From contig NZ_CANNGO010000006.1 of NCBI RefSeq assembly GCF_947504215.1, forward strand, positions 62,001 to 126,000: a stretch of DNA of 64,000 nucleotides, in the 5' to 3' direction. This DNA is from an uncultured Ruegeria sp. (GTDB taxonomy: Bacteria; Pseudomonadota; Alphaproteobacteria; Rhodobacterales; Rhodobacteraceae). The notes under the pieces are model-generated. The model was given only the letters and a program-made list of their open reading frames with translations. It did no database searches and had not been told where the DNA came from. The translations under genes were made by a program, and so were the position numbers. Position 1 is the stretch's first letter, and the number at the start of each line of letters is the position of its first letter. Positions 18,034 to 27,460 of this stretch are shown here, piece by piece.

Positions 18034-20325
18034 ATGTCCGACACAGCAGATTTCTTTCCTAATCCGTCCATCTCAAAATTTCCCCCAGTTTCGCGACTTG
18101 GACCTCTTATTCTTCTGGCTGTTTTTCTGAGTGTTATGCCTGCAACCGGGATTTTGTCGCAGGATTGGAGCAGAGGGTTGCTTGTTGCCAGTTTGTCATT
18201 GCTCGTGGTGGCTGCTGGCGTTGTCATTCAGGTGCTGCTGGCCAATCGATCCGCGCGCCAGGCCACGGCAATCATGGCGGCTTTTGCCGAACAGGACCTG
18301 TTTCCGTGCCTGATCGCAAATTCGCACGGTGAAATACTAGTAGCCAATTCTCAGGCCGTCAGTCGGCTTCATGCGGATACGGGATTGAACTTGGCCCAGT
18401 GCCTGCGATCTGTTTTTGGCAATCCACCGGCGATTTTGTTGCGGCTGCAATCTCAAGCCCTGTTAAAGGGGCGGGCACGCGAAGATATCCTAACATATGG
18501 GGATACGATACCGGTGTCCGTTTTCCGGTTGGCCGAGGGTGTTTTCTGTTGGCGTTTCCAGTTGGATGAGCAAGCGAGCTGGCAAGATCTAACGCTGCCG
18601 GTTCTGTCCAAAGGTCGAAATGGGTTGGTGCTGGGTTTGAACGGTGCGGCTGAACGCCTGTTGGGGTTCAGACCGGGTTCCATTGAAGAGATTTTCCCGG
18701 ACGGAACGCCAACAATTGGTGATATCAGCCAGGTACAAACGCGCGACGGTGCCGTCCCTGTCGTGGCGTCGCAACTCTCCCGATCCGGGTTCGGGCAAAA
18801 CCTGGCGCTGTCACCTCTGAATGAGACTGCAAACACACAAGGCGGAACCGGTTTTGCGGACCTCCCGGTTGCGATCATGTGTCTTGCGACGGATGGCACG
18901 ATACTCGAGGCCAACCGACTGGCCAACAAGCTGTTGGGTGACACGCGCCTGAGGGACACGAACATCAGTCAGATTATGCACGGCCTGGGCCATCCGGTTC
19001 TGGAATGGCTGCAGCGGACGGCAAATGAGGAAGACACTCAGCGATCTGAGTTTTTGCGGCTTAGCCGGGATGACAAGGAAGTCTTTGTTCAGGTCACCTT
19101 GAACCGCATCATTGATGACGGAAAGGTTTGTCTGATTGCGGTTTTAAATGACGCAACCGAGCTCAAGACATTAGAAGCTCAATTTGTTCAAGGCCAAAAA
19201 ATGCAGGCCGTCGGGCAGCTGGCAGGCGGTGTGGCGCATGATTTCAACAACCTGTTGACGGCCATTTCCGGGCATTGCGATTTACTTTTACTGCGACATG
19301 ATCAGAACGATTCTGACTACGGTGACTTGGTGCAAATCAACCAAAACGCCAATCGAGCCGCTGCACTGGTCAGTCAGCTTTTGGCTTTTTCCCGCAAGCA
19401 GACCCTCAGACCCGAGGTGCTGGATCTAAGGGATACGATCTCGGACCTGATTCATCTTTTGAACCGTCTGGTTGGTGAAAAAGTCCAACTGACACTCAGC
19501 CACGACCCGGTGTTGAAATCCGTCAGGGCAGACAAACGCCAACTAGAACAAGTGCTGATGAACCTTGTCGTCAATGCGCGTGACGCGATGCCCGATGGAG
19601 GAGAGATTCGAATTGAAACCGAGGTTCTGAATCTGACACGGCCATTCAGGCGCGACCGCGCGACAGTGCAGCCCGGGGAATATGTGACCGTCAAGGTGAT
19701 CGATCAAGGAATTGGGATTCCCACGGATAAGCTGCAAAAGGTGTTTGAGCCGTTTTATACGACCAAGCGCACAGGCGAGGGCACCGGACTAGGGTTGTCG
19801 ACTGCCTACGGCATCGTAAAGCAAACAGGCGGCTTCATCTTTGTGGACAGTGCACCGGGGCGGGGGACCGAGTTTGCCGTCCTTCTTCCTGTGAGTGCCG
19901 CTGAAGCCGAACCTGGGCCGACTACACTTGAACAACCTGATACTCAAAACGCGGGTCAGGGCGAGGGCGTGGTGCTGTTGGTGGAAGACGAGGCGCCGGT
20001 GCGGGCTTTTGCGACACGCGCATTGAGATTGAAAGGCTACACGGTGCTTGAGGCTGAGTCCGCAGAAGACGCATTGCGGCTACTGGAAGATCCGGATTTA
20101 AACGTTGATGTGTTTGTCACCGATGTTGTGATGCCCGGCATGGACGGGCCAACTTGGGTGCGCCAAGCGATGGAGACGCGTCCGGACACGCGGGTGGTCT
20201 TTGTGTCAGGCTATACCGAGGGCGCCTTCGGCGATAACGGCCCGGAAATCGCAAATTCCACCTTCTTGCCGAAACCATTTTCACTCAACCAGCTGACCGA
20301 GGCCGTTTTCCAACAACTAAGCTGA
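18034..20325 (+). CDS. cckA: hybrid sensor histidine kinase, CckA type
   Basis: A 763-residue inner-membrane hybrid kinase whose phosphorelay (CckA-ChpT-CtrA) controls the cell cycle, motility and, in Rhodobacter, gene transfer agent release. Two membrane helices lie near 20-37 and 44-68. Two PAS-like regions follow (about 85-190 and 270-380; the second opens FADLPVAIMCLATDGTILEA). The dimerisation box is GGVAHDFNNLLTAISG with the phospho-His near 402. The ATPase lobe has NLVVNARDAMPDGG and GTGLGLSTAYGIVKQ. A C-terminal receiver (about 645-760) has the phospho-Asp near 697 in VFVTDVVMPGMDG. The VAHDFNNLL box plus the attached receiver is the CckA pattern. A CtrA-like box lies upstream, and recA is close by on the same strand. 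Confidence 0.9.
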   Translation: MSDTADFFPNPSISKFPPVSRLGPLILLAVFLSVMPATGILSQDWSRGLLVASLSLLVVAAGVVIQVLLANRSARQATAIMAAFAEQDLFPCLIANSHGEILVANSQAVSRLHADTGLNLAQCLRSVFGNPPAILLRLQSQALLKGRAREDILTYGDTIPVSVFRLAEGVFCWRFQLDEQASWQDLTLPVLSKGRNGLVLGLNGAAERLLGFRPGSIEEIFPDGTPTIGDISQVQTRDGAVPVVASQLSRSGFGQNLALSPLNETANTQGGTGFADLPVAIMCLATDGTILEANRLANKLLGDTRLRDTNISQIMHGLGHPVLEWLQRTANEEDTQRSEFLRLSRDDKEVFVQVTLNRIIDDGKVCLIAVLNDATELKTLEAQFVQGQKMQAVGQLAGGVAHDFNNLLTAISGHCDLLLLRHDQNDSDYGDLVQINQNANRAAALVSQLLAFSRKQTLRPEVLDLRDTISDLIHLLNRLVGEKVQLTLSHDPVLKSVRADKRQLEQVLMNLVVNARDAMPDGGEIRIETEVLNLTRPFRRDRATVQPGEYVTVKVIDQGIGIPTDKLQKVFEPFYTTKRTGEGTGLGLSTAYGIVKQTGGFIFVDSAPGRGTEFAVLLPVSAAEAEPGPTTLEQPDTQNAGQGEGVVLLVEDEAPVRAFATRALRLKGYTVLEAESAEDALRLLEDPDLNVDVFVTDVVMPGMDGPTWVRQAMETRPDTRVVFVSGYTEGAFGDNGPEIANSTFLPKPFSLNQLTEAVFQQLS

Positions 20326-20330
20326 CCTGG

Positions 20331-20924
20331 CTATTCGGCCGAGTCATGCGTGGTAAATTCCGCTGCGTGTTTACTTCGAAACTTGCGGCTTGTTTCTTCG
20401 GTCAAAGAAAGGTCGCCGGGAGGAGAGACGTTTTCCCGAGGCAAGGTGATGTCTACGTTAAGGCGGTCCTGTAGGAAGGTCAGGATCTTGTCTTGGTTTT
20501 CGTATTTGAAAACGTGAGTGGCGCCGAATCCATTGCTGCGTGTGCGGAAAAACTGGCTCTGACTACCCACATCGGCAAATTCGGGGCGGGGATTTTGCAT
20601 GTAAGCGCGGACAAACTCGTCGAACGTCATGTCGCGGGTCGAGTGTGGATGGCCGACACGGTCCTGCCGGCTGCGAAACCTGTACCAACTGCCGAGCCAA
20701 TCGATGGGTTCGCGAACAACGGCCATGATCTCCATCTCGGTGTCGTACATCTTGCGAAACATGTTTTGAAAAAAGCGATCGTATCGGCGCACCGGGGCAT
20801 GCTTCAATTCGGGTGGGCCTGCTACTACAAGGTCGGCACGGTCGCGCAATGCCGAATGATAGGCAGTGCTTCCAGTTTTTGGGACAGACAAAAACGCTAG
20901 GCGTTCCTTATAGAAAACAAGCAT
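20331..20924 (-). CDS. sulfotransferase-family protein
   Basis: A 197-residue protein that fits the sulfotransferase fold. The N-terminal loop FLSVPKTGSTAYHSAL matches the PAPS 5'-phosphosulfate loop, and VVREPIDWLGSWYRFRSR matches the 3'-phosphate loop with its Arg and Ser. Acceptor-binding parts are divergent, so the substrate is unknown; capsule, lipid or small-molecule sulfation are possible. Homologues are sometimes mislabelled gamma-glutamyl kinase. It is convergent with cckA, with only 5 bases between the stops, and divergent from recA. No signal peptide is seen. Confidence 0.75.
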   Translation of the reverse strand: MLVFYKERLAFLSVPKTGSTAYHSALRDRADLVVAGPPELKHAPVRRYDRFFQNMFRKMYDTEMEIMAVVREPIDWLGSWYRFRSRQDRVGHPHSTRDMTFDEFVRAYMQNPRPEFADVGSQSQFFRTRSNGFGATHVFKYENQDKILTFLQDRLNVDITLPRENVSPPGDLSLTEETSRKFRSKHAAEFTTHDSAE

Positions 20925-21046
20925 TTATCAACTTCCCGATCACATAACTTATACACGCAGATTGTCGTAAACGACTCTTTAATACAATTGCAGAACAGTG
21001 AGGTCTGTAAGTTTTAGTTGAAATGTTCTCTTTTTGGTCCCATAAG

Positions 21047-21061
21047 GAACAAGAGGCGAAC
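21047..21061 (-). promoter_or_regulatory. LexA (SOS) box of recA
   Basis: GAAC-AAGAGGC-GAAC, which on the other strand is GTTC-N7-GTTC, the exact alphaproteobacterial LexA operator. It lies 56 bp before recA. A second near-match (GTTC-N7-GGTC) lies at 21025-21039, 22 bp away, on the same face of the helix. Confidence 0.85.
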
Positions 21062-21116
21062 AAAGCAGCGATTGCCGCCCGGCCAAGGGTGTGACAAAAG
21101 AGAAGGCGACAGGACA

Positions 21117-22181
21117 ATGGCGGATCTTCTGACGATGAGCGACAAGAAAAACGCGGACAAGCAAAAGGCGCTCGACAGCGCGTTGGCCCAGATCGAACGC
21201 CAGTTCGGCAAAGGCTCGATCATGAAGCTGGGTGATGACACCAAGCAAGAGATCGAGGCAAGCTCGACCGGATCTCTGGGCCTGGACATTGCACTGGGCA
21301 TTGGCGGGTTGCCGATGGGCCGCATTGTCGAGATTTATGGGCCCGAAAGCTCGGGTAAGACCACGCTGACCTTGCATTGTATTGCAGAGCAGCAAAAGCG
21401 TGGTGGTGTGTGTGCGTTCGTTGATGCGGAACATGCGCTTGACCCGCAATATGCCCGCAAGCTGGGCGTCGATCTGGACGAGTTGTTGATTTCACAACCC
21501 GACACGGGTGAGCAAGCTTTGGAGATCACTGATACGCTGGTACGGTCTGGTGCAGTGAACATGGTTGTAGTCGACTCGGTGGCGGCGCTGACGCCGAAAT
21601 CCGAACTTGAAGGCGATATGGGCGACAGCAGTGTCGGTGTGCAAGCCCGTTTGATGAGCCAAGCGATGCGCAAACTGACCGGATCGATTAATCGCAGCAA
21701 GTGTATGGTGGTCTTCATCAACCAGATTCGGATGAAGATCGGCGTTATGTTTGGCAGCCCGGAAACCACCACCGGTGGCAACGCGCTGAAATTCTACAGC
21801 TCGGTCCGTCTGGACATTCGCCGCATCGGCGCGATCAAGGACCGGGATGAGGTTGTCGGCAACCAGACCCGTGTCAAAGTTGTGAAAAACAAGGTGGCAC
21901 CGCCCTTCAAGCAGGTGGAATTCGACATCATGTATGGCGAAGGCATCAGCAAGATGGGTGAACTGTTGGATCTGGGCGTCAAAGCCGGTGTGGTCGAGAA
22001 GTCAGGTTCGTGGTTCAGCTATGGCGACGAGCGGATCGGGCAAGGGCGTGAGAATGCCAAGCAATATCTGCGCGACAACAGCCGCATAGGGCTAGAGATC
22101 GAAGACAAGATCCGTGCCGCGCATGGTTTGGATTTCGAGATGCCACCGAATGCCGACGAAGATGATATCCTCGAGGCATAG
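21117..22181 (+). CDS. recA: recombinase RecA
   Basis: DNA-dependent ATPase for homologous recombination and LexA cleavage. I start at ATG 21117 ([17 protein letters not shown]), giving 354 residues; the longer frame from 21018 would run through the LexA box and is rejected. The P-loop GPESSGKTT, the Walker B region [11 protein letters not shown] and the L1/L2 loops ([39 protein letters not shown]) are all intact. The acidic C-terminus ends [12 protein letters not shown]. It is preceded by an SOS box and followed by a terminator, so it is monocistronic and DNA-damage inducible. Confidence 0.99.
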   Translation: MADLLTMSDKKNADKQKALDSALAQIERQFGKGSIMKLGDDTKQEIEASSTGSLGLDIALGIGGLPMGRIVEIYGPESSGKTTLTLHCIAEQQKRGGVCAFVDAEHALDPQYARKLGVDLDELLISQPDTGEQALEITDTLVRSGAVNMVVVDSVAALTPKSELEGDMGDSSVGVQARLMSQAMRKLTGSINRSKCMVVFINQIRMKIGVMFGSPETTTGGNALKFYSSVRLDIRRIGAIKDRDEVVGNQTRVKVVKNKVAPPFKQVEFDIMYGEGISKMGELLDLGVKAGVVEKSGSWFSYGDERIGQGRENAKQYLRDNSRIGLEIEDKIRAAHGLDFEMPPNADEDDILEA

Positions 22182-22216
22182 CAATAGCCTGGATTTCTGA
22201 CAGAAGTTTTCGACGG

Positions 22217-22245
22217 GGCGGCCGGTTGGGCCGCCTTGTCAGTTT
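22217..22245 (+). terminator. Rho-independent terminator after recA
   Basis: Stem GGCGGCC / GGCCGCC around GGTTG, followed by TTGTCAGTTTT. It lies 36 bases past the recA stop. The T-run is interrupted, so efficiency is uncertain. Confidence 0.65.
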
Positions 22246-22328
22246 TCACCAACCGTATCCTGTGGACACTCCCTTGGCAGGGGGCTAAACCTTCGCGGAC
22301 GACTGTTATTGCCCGCCGAGAGAGCCCT

Positions 22329-25001
22329 ATGCCCACGCTGAACGATATCCGCTCAACCTTCCTGAACTACTTTGCCAAGCAAGGTCACGAAGTGGTTGCG
22401 TCCAGCCCGCTGGTGCCGCGCAATGATCCAACATTGATGTTTGTAAATTCCGGTATGGTGCAGTTCAAAAACCTGTTCACCGGCCTGGAGAACCGCGACT
22501 ACCAACGCGCCACGACAGCACAGAAATGCGTGCGTGCTGGCGGCAAGCACAACGATCTGGACAATGTGGGATATACGGCGCGCCACCACACATTCTTTGA
22601 AATGCTGGGCAATTTCTCGTTCGGGGACTATTTCAAGCCTGAGGCAATTCCATTTGCGTGGGAGTTGATCACCGAGGAATTCGGCATCGACAAGAGCCGC
22701 CTGTTGGCGACGGTCTATCACACCGATGATGAAGCGTTTGAGATTTGGAAAAAGGTCGGTATCCCAGAAGACCGGATCATCCGCATCGCCACCAATGACA
22801 ACTTCTGGCAAATGGGCCCCACCGGGCCCTGTGGTCCGTGCACCGAGATCTTCTATGATCATGGCGATCATATCTGGGGTGGCCCTCCGGGATCAGCCGA
22901 CGAAGACGGTGATCGTTTCATCGAAATCTGGAACATCGTTTTCATGCAAAACGAGCAGTTCGAAGATGGCTCGATGGTGGAACTCGACATGCAGTCGATC
23001 GACACGGGCATGGGGCTGGAACGCATCGGGGCCTTGCTGCAAGGCAGCCACGACAACTATGATACCGACCTGTTCAAGACGCTGATCGAAGCATCAGCGG
23101 ATGTCACACATGTCGATCCGTATGGTGATCAGAATGTGCATCACCGCGTCATTGCGGATCACCTGCGGTCGACCTCTTTCCTGATGGCGGATGGCGTGAT
23201 GCCGTCGAATGACGGACGCGGCTATGTTCTGCGTCGGATCATGCGTCGGGCGATGCGCCATGCGCATTTGTTGGGTGCAAAAGATCCGGTCATGCACCGG
23301 CTTGTTCCGACCTTGGTGCAACTGATGGGCGCTCAGTATTCCGAACTGGGCCAGGCGCAAGCGCTGATCGAAGAGACTTTGTTGCTGGAGGAAACCCGGT
23401 TCAAGCAAACTCTGGATCGCGGGTTGAAACTGTTGGACGACGAAGTTGCCGGATTGCCGGAAGGTGAGCAACTGCCTGGCGACGCCGCGTTCAAGCTTTA
23501 CGACACCTTTGGGTTTCCGCTGGATTTGACGCAGGATGCGCTACGCGAAAAGGGCCGCAGCGTCGACACCGATGGTTTCGATGCGGCCATGGCGGAACAG
23601 AAAGCAAAGGCGCGCGCTGCGTGGTCGGGATCAGGCGAAGCCGCAGATCAGGCCGTATGGTTTGACGTACTTGATCACGACGGCGCTACTGATTTTCTGG
23701 GTTACGACACCGAGAAAGCGGAAGGTCAGGTCATGGCCCTGGTGGTTGATGGCGCTTTGGTGGACAAAATCGAACAGGGCGACAGCGGCTGGGTCGTTGT
23801 CAACCAATCTCCATTCTACGGAGAAGCTGGCGGCCAGATTGGCGATACTGGTGAAATCCGCCGCCTGGAAGATCGCGACGATGTTGCAAAGGTCGAAGAC
23901 ACCAAGAAATTTGCCGACGGTAAGGTCTATGCGCATAAGGTGACAGTAGATCACGGAGCGTTATGCAAAGGCGATGCGGTTGAGTTGGAAGTTGATCACG
24001 CGCGTCGCACTGCAATACGCGCCAATCACTCGGCAACGCACCTGCTGCATGAGGCACTGCGCGAGGCGTTGGGTGATCACGTGGCGCAGCGCGGATCGCT
24101 GAACGCATCAGATCGTTTGCGGTTTGACTTCAGCCATTCCAAAGCGCTGTCTCAGGAAGAAGTGCAGAAGGTCGAGCGTGAGGTGAACGATTTCATTCGC
24201 CAGAACTCGGCAGTCGAGACACGGGTCATGACCCCGGACGACGCGCGCGAGCTGGGGGCGCAAGCGCTGTTTGGTGAGAAATACGGCGACGAGGTTCGTG
24301 TTGTTTCGATGGGCAAGGCCCCAACCGGAAAAGGCCATGACGGCGAAACCTGGTCGATTGAACTGTGTGGTGGAACGCATGTTCGCCAAACCGGAGATAT
24401 CGGAACATTTGTTGTCTTGGGTGACAGCGCCAGCAGCGCGGGTGTTCGGCGGATTGAAGCGCTGACCGGAGATGCGGCATTCCGCTATTTGTCGGCGCAG
24501 GATCAACGTGTGTCAGAGGTCGCGTTGGAATTGAAGGCGCAGCCGGATGACGTGGTCAGCAGAGTAAAGTCGCTGTTGGATGAGCGCAAAGCGTTGCAAA
24601 ACGAGCTTGCCCAATTGCGGCGCGATCTGGCCATGGCTGGTGGTGCGGGTCAGGGATCTGGTGCTGAAGCGCGTGATGTCAATGGCGTAAAGTTCCTGGC
24701 TCAGGCTCTGACTGGTGTGTCCGGAAAAGATCTGCCTGCGTTGATCGACGAGCATAAAAGCCGCATTGAATCCGGGGCCGTCTTGCTGATTGCAGACACC
24801 GGTGGGAAAGCGGCGGTTGCGGCCGGGGTGACACAGGATCTGACTGACAGGATCTCAGCCGTTGATCTGGTAAAGGCAGCGGTGGTCGAACTGGGCGGTA
24901 AAGGTGGCGGTGGGCGTCCGGACATGGCCCAGGGCGGCGGCAGAGATGCCGCCAATTCGGATGCAGCGATCAAAGCTGCGGAACAAGTACTGGGAGGATA
25001 A
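22329..25001 (+). CDS. alaS: alanyl-tRNA synthetase
   Basis: Charges tRNA-Ala. It has 890 residues from ATG 22329 ([15 protein letters not shown]); the frame is open to 22236 but the standard AlaRS N-terminus begins here. The class II core shows [35 protein letters not shown] and GMGLERI. The editing domain has zinc-type residues HSATHLLH and [14 protein letters not shown] coiled coil ([19 protein letters not shown]) leads into the C-Ala domain, which ends in a Gly-rich stretch [18 protein letters not shown] typical of AlaRS. The DUF1330 gene begins two bases after its stop. Confidence 0.99.
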   Translation: MPTLNDIRSTFLNYFAKQGHEVVASSPLVPRNDPTLMFVNSGMVQFKNLFTGLENRDYQRATTAQKCVRAGGKHNDLDNVGYTARHHTFFEMLGNFSFGDYFKPEAIPFAWELITEEFGIDKSRLLATVYHTDDEAFEIWKKVGIPEDRIIRIATNDNFWQMGPTGPCGPCTEIFYDHGDHIWGGPPGSADEDGDRFIEIWNIVFMQNEQFEDGSMVELDMQSIDTGMGLERIGALLQGSHDNYDTDLFKTLIEASADVTHVDPYGDQNVHHRVIADHLRSTSFLMADGVMPSNDGRGYVLRRIMRRAMRHAHLLGAKDPVMHRLVPTLVQLMGAQYSELGQAQALIEETLLLEETRFKQTLDRGLKLLDDEVAGLPEGEQLPGDAAFKLYDTFGFPLDLTQDALREKGRSVDTDGFDAAMAEQKAKARAAWSGSGEAADQAVWFDVLDHDGATDFLGYDTEKAEGQVMALVVDGALVDKIEQGDSGWVVVNQSPFYGEAGGQIGDTGEIRRLEDRDDVAKVEDTKKFADGKVYAHKVTVDHGALCKGDAVELEVDHARRTAIRANHSATHLLHEALREALGDHVAQRGSLNASDRLRFDFSHSKALSQEEVQKVEREVNDFIRQNSAVETRVMTPDDARELGAQALFGEKYGDEVRVVSMGKAPTGKGHDGETWSIELCGGTHVRQTGDIGTFVVLGDSASSAGVRRIEALTGDAAFRYLSAQDQRVSEVALELKAQPDDVVSRVKSLLDERKALQNELAQLRRDLAMAGGAGQGSGAEARDVNGVKFLAQALTGVSGKDLPALIDEHKSRIESGAVLLIADTGGKAAVAAGVTQDLTDRISAVDLVKAAVVELGGKGGGGRPDMAQGGGRDAANSDAAIKAAEQVLGG

Positions 25002-25002
25002 G

Positions 25003-25290
25003 ATGCCTGCACTTTGGATTGCGCATGTAACAGTGACCGATGCTGAGGCATATGGAAAGTATGCTGAGTTGGCCGGACCAGCGATTGCCAAGCACGGGGG
25101 CGAATTTATCGCACGCGCGGCACGCTATGTGCAATTGGAAGGTAAGGAAAGACCTCGAAACGTGGTTGCCCGGTTCCCGTCCGTCGAAGCGGCGGTCGAG
25201 TGTTACAACTCGGTGGACTATCAAAAGGCCCTTGATCACGCACGCGGCGCAAGTGAGCGTGAACTTGTTGTTGTGGAAATAACAGACTGA
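25003..25290 (+). CDS. DUF1330 family protein, 95 residues
   Basis: A small ferredoxin-like-fold protein of the DUF1330 family (PF07045), of unknown function. It reads MPALWIAHVTVTDAEAYGKY, then AIAKHGGEFIARAARYVQLEG, RNVVARFPSVEAAVECYNS and the closing ELVVVEITD, the full domain. Its ribosome site GGGAGG lies inside the last codons of alaS and the start is two bases after the alaS stop, so the two are co-translated. The alaS-DUF1330 pairing recurs in roseobacters. A hairpin follows the stop. Confidence 0.88.
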   Translation: MPALWIAHVTVTDAEAYGKYAELAGPAIAKHGGEFIARAARYVQLEGKERPRNVVARFPSVEAAVECYNSVDYQKALDHARGASERELVVVEITD

Positions 25291-25303
25291 GAATCAGTCT
25301 TCA

Positions 25304-25335
25304 CACATTGGTTCAAGACATTTGAGCCAAGTGTG
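25304..25335 (+). terminator. stem-loop after the alaS-DUF1330 operon
   Basis: Arms CACATTGGTTCAA and TTGAGCCAAGTGTG pair over about 13 bp with one bulge and two wobbles, 14 bases past the DUF1330 stop. A shorter hairpin (AGACTGA-GAA-TCAGTCT, 25284-25300) overlaps the stop itself. There is no long T-run, so intrinsic termination is only possible. Confidence 0.45.
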
Positions 25336-25514
25336 CTGTTTGTAAGCAAATTTCAGCTTAGACCAATTGCGGCACGTGTAACGATTTCGTGTTCGGATGG
25401 CCTGTGAGGTTTATTTCATATTTGTCATGGACTTAACGGCATGCTCCCGGGCAAAGCCGTGGAACGCGTGCCCCAATTGTGGCCACCGCATCTAACTTCT
25501 TGCCCGAAATGGTC

Positions 25515-25532
25515 AAATTCGCTGACGAATTT
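25515..25532. repeat. perfect 18-bp inverted repeat in a 370-bp gene-free stretch
   Basis: AAATTCG-CTGA-CGAATTT, in the 25291-25660 gap before the transglutaminase-like protease gene. It may be an operator or small hairpin. Apart from this and the hairpins next to the DUF1330 stop I see nothing in the gap. Confidence 0.4.
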
Positions 25533-25660
25533 CCGCCTCTTTTCCCCTTCAGTCTAACCGGAGATTGCATAACCAGGCCTGTTTACGGATAGTTTCAAAA
25601 AACGGTACAAGGTCCTGCTTTACGGCAATTGCTCGGAAAAACCTGGATCGAGGGACAGGC

Positions 25661-26284
25661 ATGACATCGTATAGCACTAAGTTATCGTCAGGTATTGGTC
25701 ACTTTGTGAGAACATCGGGACGCGCAACAGGACTATTTGCCCTTGTTTTGGGGTCTTTCTTCGTAGGATCCGAGGCCAAGGCTTTTGAAAAGGCCTTTAT
25801 CACCACAGTCGCAGCTTCGCCTCCTCCGTCCGGGGCACATCAATTATGTCGTCAGTATAGTTGGGCGTGTTCCTCCAAGCGGTCGATATCGCTGACAAGT
25901 CAGCAGGAAATGCAGATTATTCAGCAGGTAAATCGCCGCGTGAACGCCACAACCCGCGAGGTGGCTGACCAGCTTCAGTACAAAACCCGGGAAAGATGGG
26001 CTTTACCGACGTCTCGTGGCGGTGATTGCGAAGACTTCGCTCTTTTGAAGAAACGGGATCTTATCAAGGCTGGAATCGATCCGAAGAAGCTCCTGATCGC
26101 GACCGTTCTGGATAGAAGCCGGAATGGTCACGCTGTTTTGGTCTACCGGTCTGCAAATGGCGATCTTATTCTGGACAACGCGACGAGCCGGATCAAACCC
26201 TGGGCGGATACGCGTTACCTGTTTTTGCGGATGCAGGACCCAAATCAACCGCGCCGATGGGTTGGCGTTTACGGGAGTAGCTAA
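25661..26284 (+). CDS. transglutaminase-like cysteine protease, BTLCP family (LapG-like)
   Basis: Exported 207-residue protein of the bacterial transglutaminase-like cysteine proteinase family (PF06035), which includes the adhesin-cleaving protease LapG. I start at ATG 25661; the N-terminal hydrophobic segment ATGLFALVLGSFFVGSEAKA is a signal peptide. The catalytic triad is visible: Cys in GGDCEDFALLK, His in NGHAVLVYR, Asp in LILDNATSRI. LapG cleaves large adhesins under c-di-GMP control; no LapD or large adhesin gene is visible here. Convergent with a glycine-repeat secreted protein, the only surface-type protein nearby; whether it is a substrate is unknown. Confidence 0.87.
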   Translation: MTSYSTKLSSGIGHFVRTSGRATGLFALVLGSFFVGSEAKAFEKAFITTVAASPPPSGAHQLCRQYSWACSSKRSISLTSQQEMQIIQQVNRRVNATTREVADQLQYKTRERWALPTSRGGDCEDFALLKKRDLIKAGIDPKKLLIATVLDRSRNGHAVLVYRSANGDLILDNATSRIKPWADTRYLFLRMQDPNQPRRWVGVYGSS

Positions 26285-26365
26285 TTCTCTTCCCTTCCAG
26301 TTTTGATGAAAATTAGAGGAATCGGTGAAAAGGTCACTTTTCACCGGTCTTTGTTTGTTTCTAGG

Positions 26366-27160
26366 TCAGTCTTTGACTGGATCGCTTGGGCCGTTCCCGC
26401 CACCGGACCCGCCGTCTCCGCCGCCGTCGCCGCCACCGGAGCCAGACCCGCCGCCATCACCACCACCGTCGCCGCCGCCGGAACCAGAGCCGCCGCCATC
26501 ACCGCCGCCAGAGCTGGATCCACCACCGGAACCAGAGCCGCCGCCATCACCGCCGCCAGAGCTGGATCCACCACCGGAACCAGAGCCGCCGCCATCACCA
26601 CCGCCAGAGCTGGATCCACCACCGGAACCAGAGCCGCCGCCATCACCACCGCCAGAGCTGGATCCACCACCGGAGCCAGAGCCGCCGCCATCACCGCCGC
26701 CGGAGCTGGATCCACCACCGGAGCCAGAGCCGCCGCCATCACCGCCGCCGGAGCCTGATCCGCCGCCGTCACCACCGCCGGAGCTAGAGCCGCCACCGGA
26801 GCTAGAGCCACCACCGGAGCTAGAGCCACCGCCCGAGCCGCCGCCTTCGTCGGCTGATCCATCACCAGTTCTTTGTGTTGGTGCGCCGATCGAAGCGGTC
26901 GGGAAGTCCGTCAGAACAGCGGCAAAGGCCGGGCAAAACTGAAGGGTTCTTGTGAGAATATCTTCGAAGTCGGGACGGCGTTGAATATAACGCAGCATCC
27001 GAGCATCGACGACGCTACACGCACAAAGCGTTTCGGTTGAAACAGATTGCTTGGCTGTTCTTACGGTGCACTTTTCTGCAGCCTGTGCCGGAGCACCAGC
27101 GAGTAATGGGACTGTGGCTGATGCGAAAACAATGGATAAAAGACGGAACTTGATGCGCAT
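26366..27160 (-). CDS. secreted glycine/serine/aspartate-repeat protein
   Basis: A 264-residue exported protein of unknown function. It has a signal peptide (MRIKFRLLSIVFASATVPLL...GAPAQA), a short domain of about 75 residues with four cysteines (KCTVRT, TLCACSV, FCPAFA), then a low-complexity tail of about 160 residues made only of Gly, Ser and Asp with a closing SDPVKD. The tail contains about five copies of a 16-residue unit, GGGDGGGSGSGGGSSS. Such tails can be flexible spacers or bind calcium weakly; I cannot tell. The opposite strand has a long Pro-rich frame caused by the repeat, which I reject. The cysteine domain probably carries the function. Confidence 0.75.
   Translation of the reverse strand: MRIKFRLLSIVFASATVPLLAGAPAQAAEKCTVRTAKQSVSTETLCACSVVDARMLRYIQRRPDFEDILTRTLQFCPAFAAVLTDFPTASIGAPTQRTGDGSADEGGGSGGGSSSGGGSSSGGGSSSGGGDGGGSGSGGGDGGGSGSGGGSSSGGGDGGGSGSGGGSSSGGGDGGGSGSGGGSSSGGGDGGGSGSGGGSSSGGGDGGGSGSGGGSSSGGGDGGGSGSGGGDGGGDGGGSGSGGGDGGGDGGSGGGNGPSDPVKD
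26487..26750 (-). repeat. 48-bp coding tandem repeat (about 5 copies)
   Basis: The block containing GAGCTGGATC recurs at 26511, 26559, 26607, 26655 and 26703, exactly 48 bp apart, with a few synonymous differences. It encodes the 16-residue GGGDGGGSGSGGGSSS unit. Copy number is likely to vary between strains by slippage or recombination. Confidence 0.9.
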
Positions 27161-27349
27161 AGCGCGTCTCCTTGAAACTCGTTAACAACTACGTCGTACT
27201 TATGCGCTATACTGAATGCCGCGTGTATGAACGACGTCACACTTTGGCCATAAATACACCTTTCTTGAGCCCGATTTACAAGAAGATGTTTGGCTGATTG
27301 AGTTGCAGTTAACTCCCCTAAAAGTTGAATGTTCTTTCAAAACAGAGAG

Positions 27350-27373
27350 AAGGCCTGACGTAACGGCAGGCCC
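27350..27373 (-). terminator. stem-loop downstream of typA
   Basis: GGCCTG / CAGGCC stem around a 9-base loop; in the minus direction it is followed by TTCTCTCTGTTTT. It lies about 90 bases past the typA stop. The rest of the 27161-27460 stretch shows no gene. Confidence 0.5.
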
Positions 27374-27460
27374 TCAACTTCTCATCATTTTTGAAATGGG
27401 TGAAAAAATGTCACACTCATGTCATTGTTTCCAGCCTCACACCAGTCCAAAGGCGGTGTT

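Noticed and set aside
21018-21116. N-terminal extension of RecA
   Set aside because: It would translate through the LexA box and promoter; the conserved RecA start is at 21117.
26487-26750. Regularly spaced repeats as a possible CRISPR array
   Set aside because: The 48-bp units are contiguous, in frame and without unique spacers; they encode protein repeats.
26325-26942. Plus-strand proline-rich open frame (PPSPPPEPEP type) of about 205 residues
   Set aside because: It is the antisense of the Gly/Ser/Asp repeat gene on the minus strand, which has a signal peptide, a cysteine domain and a normal start. The GC-rich 48-bp repeat keeps all frames open.
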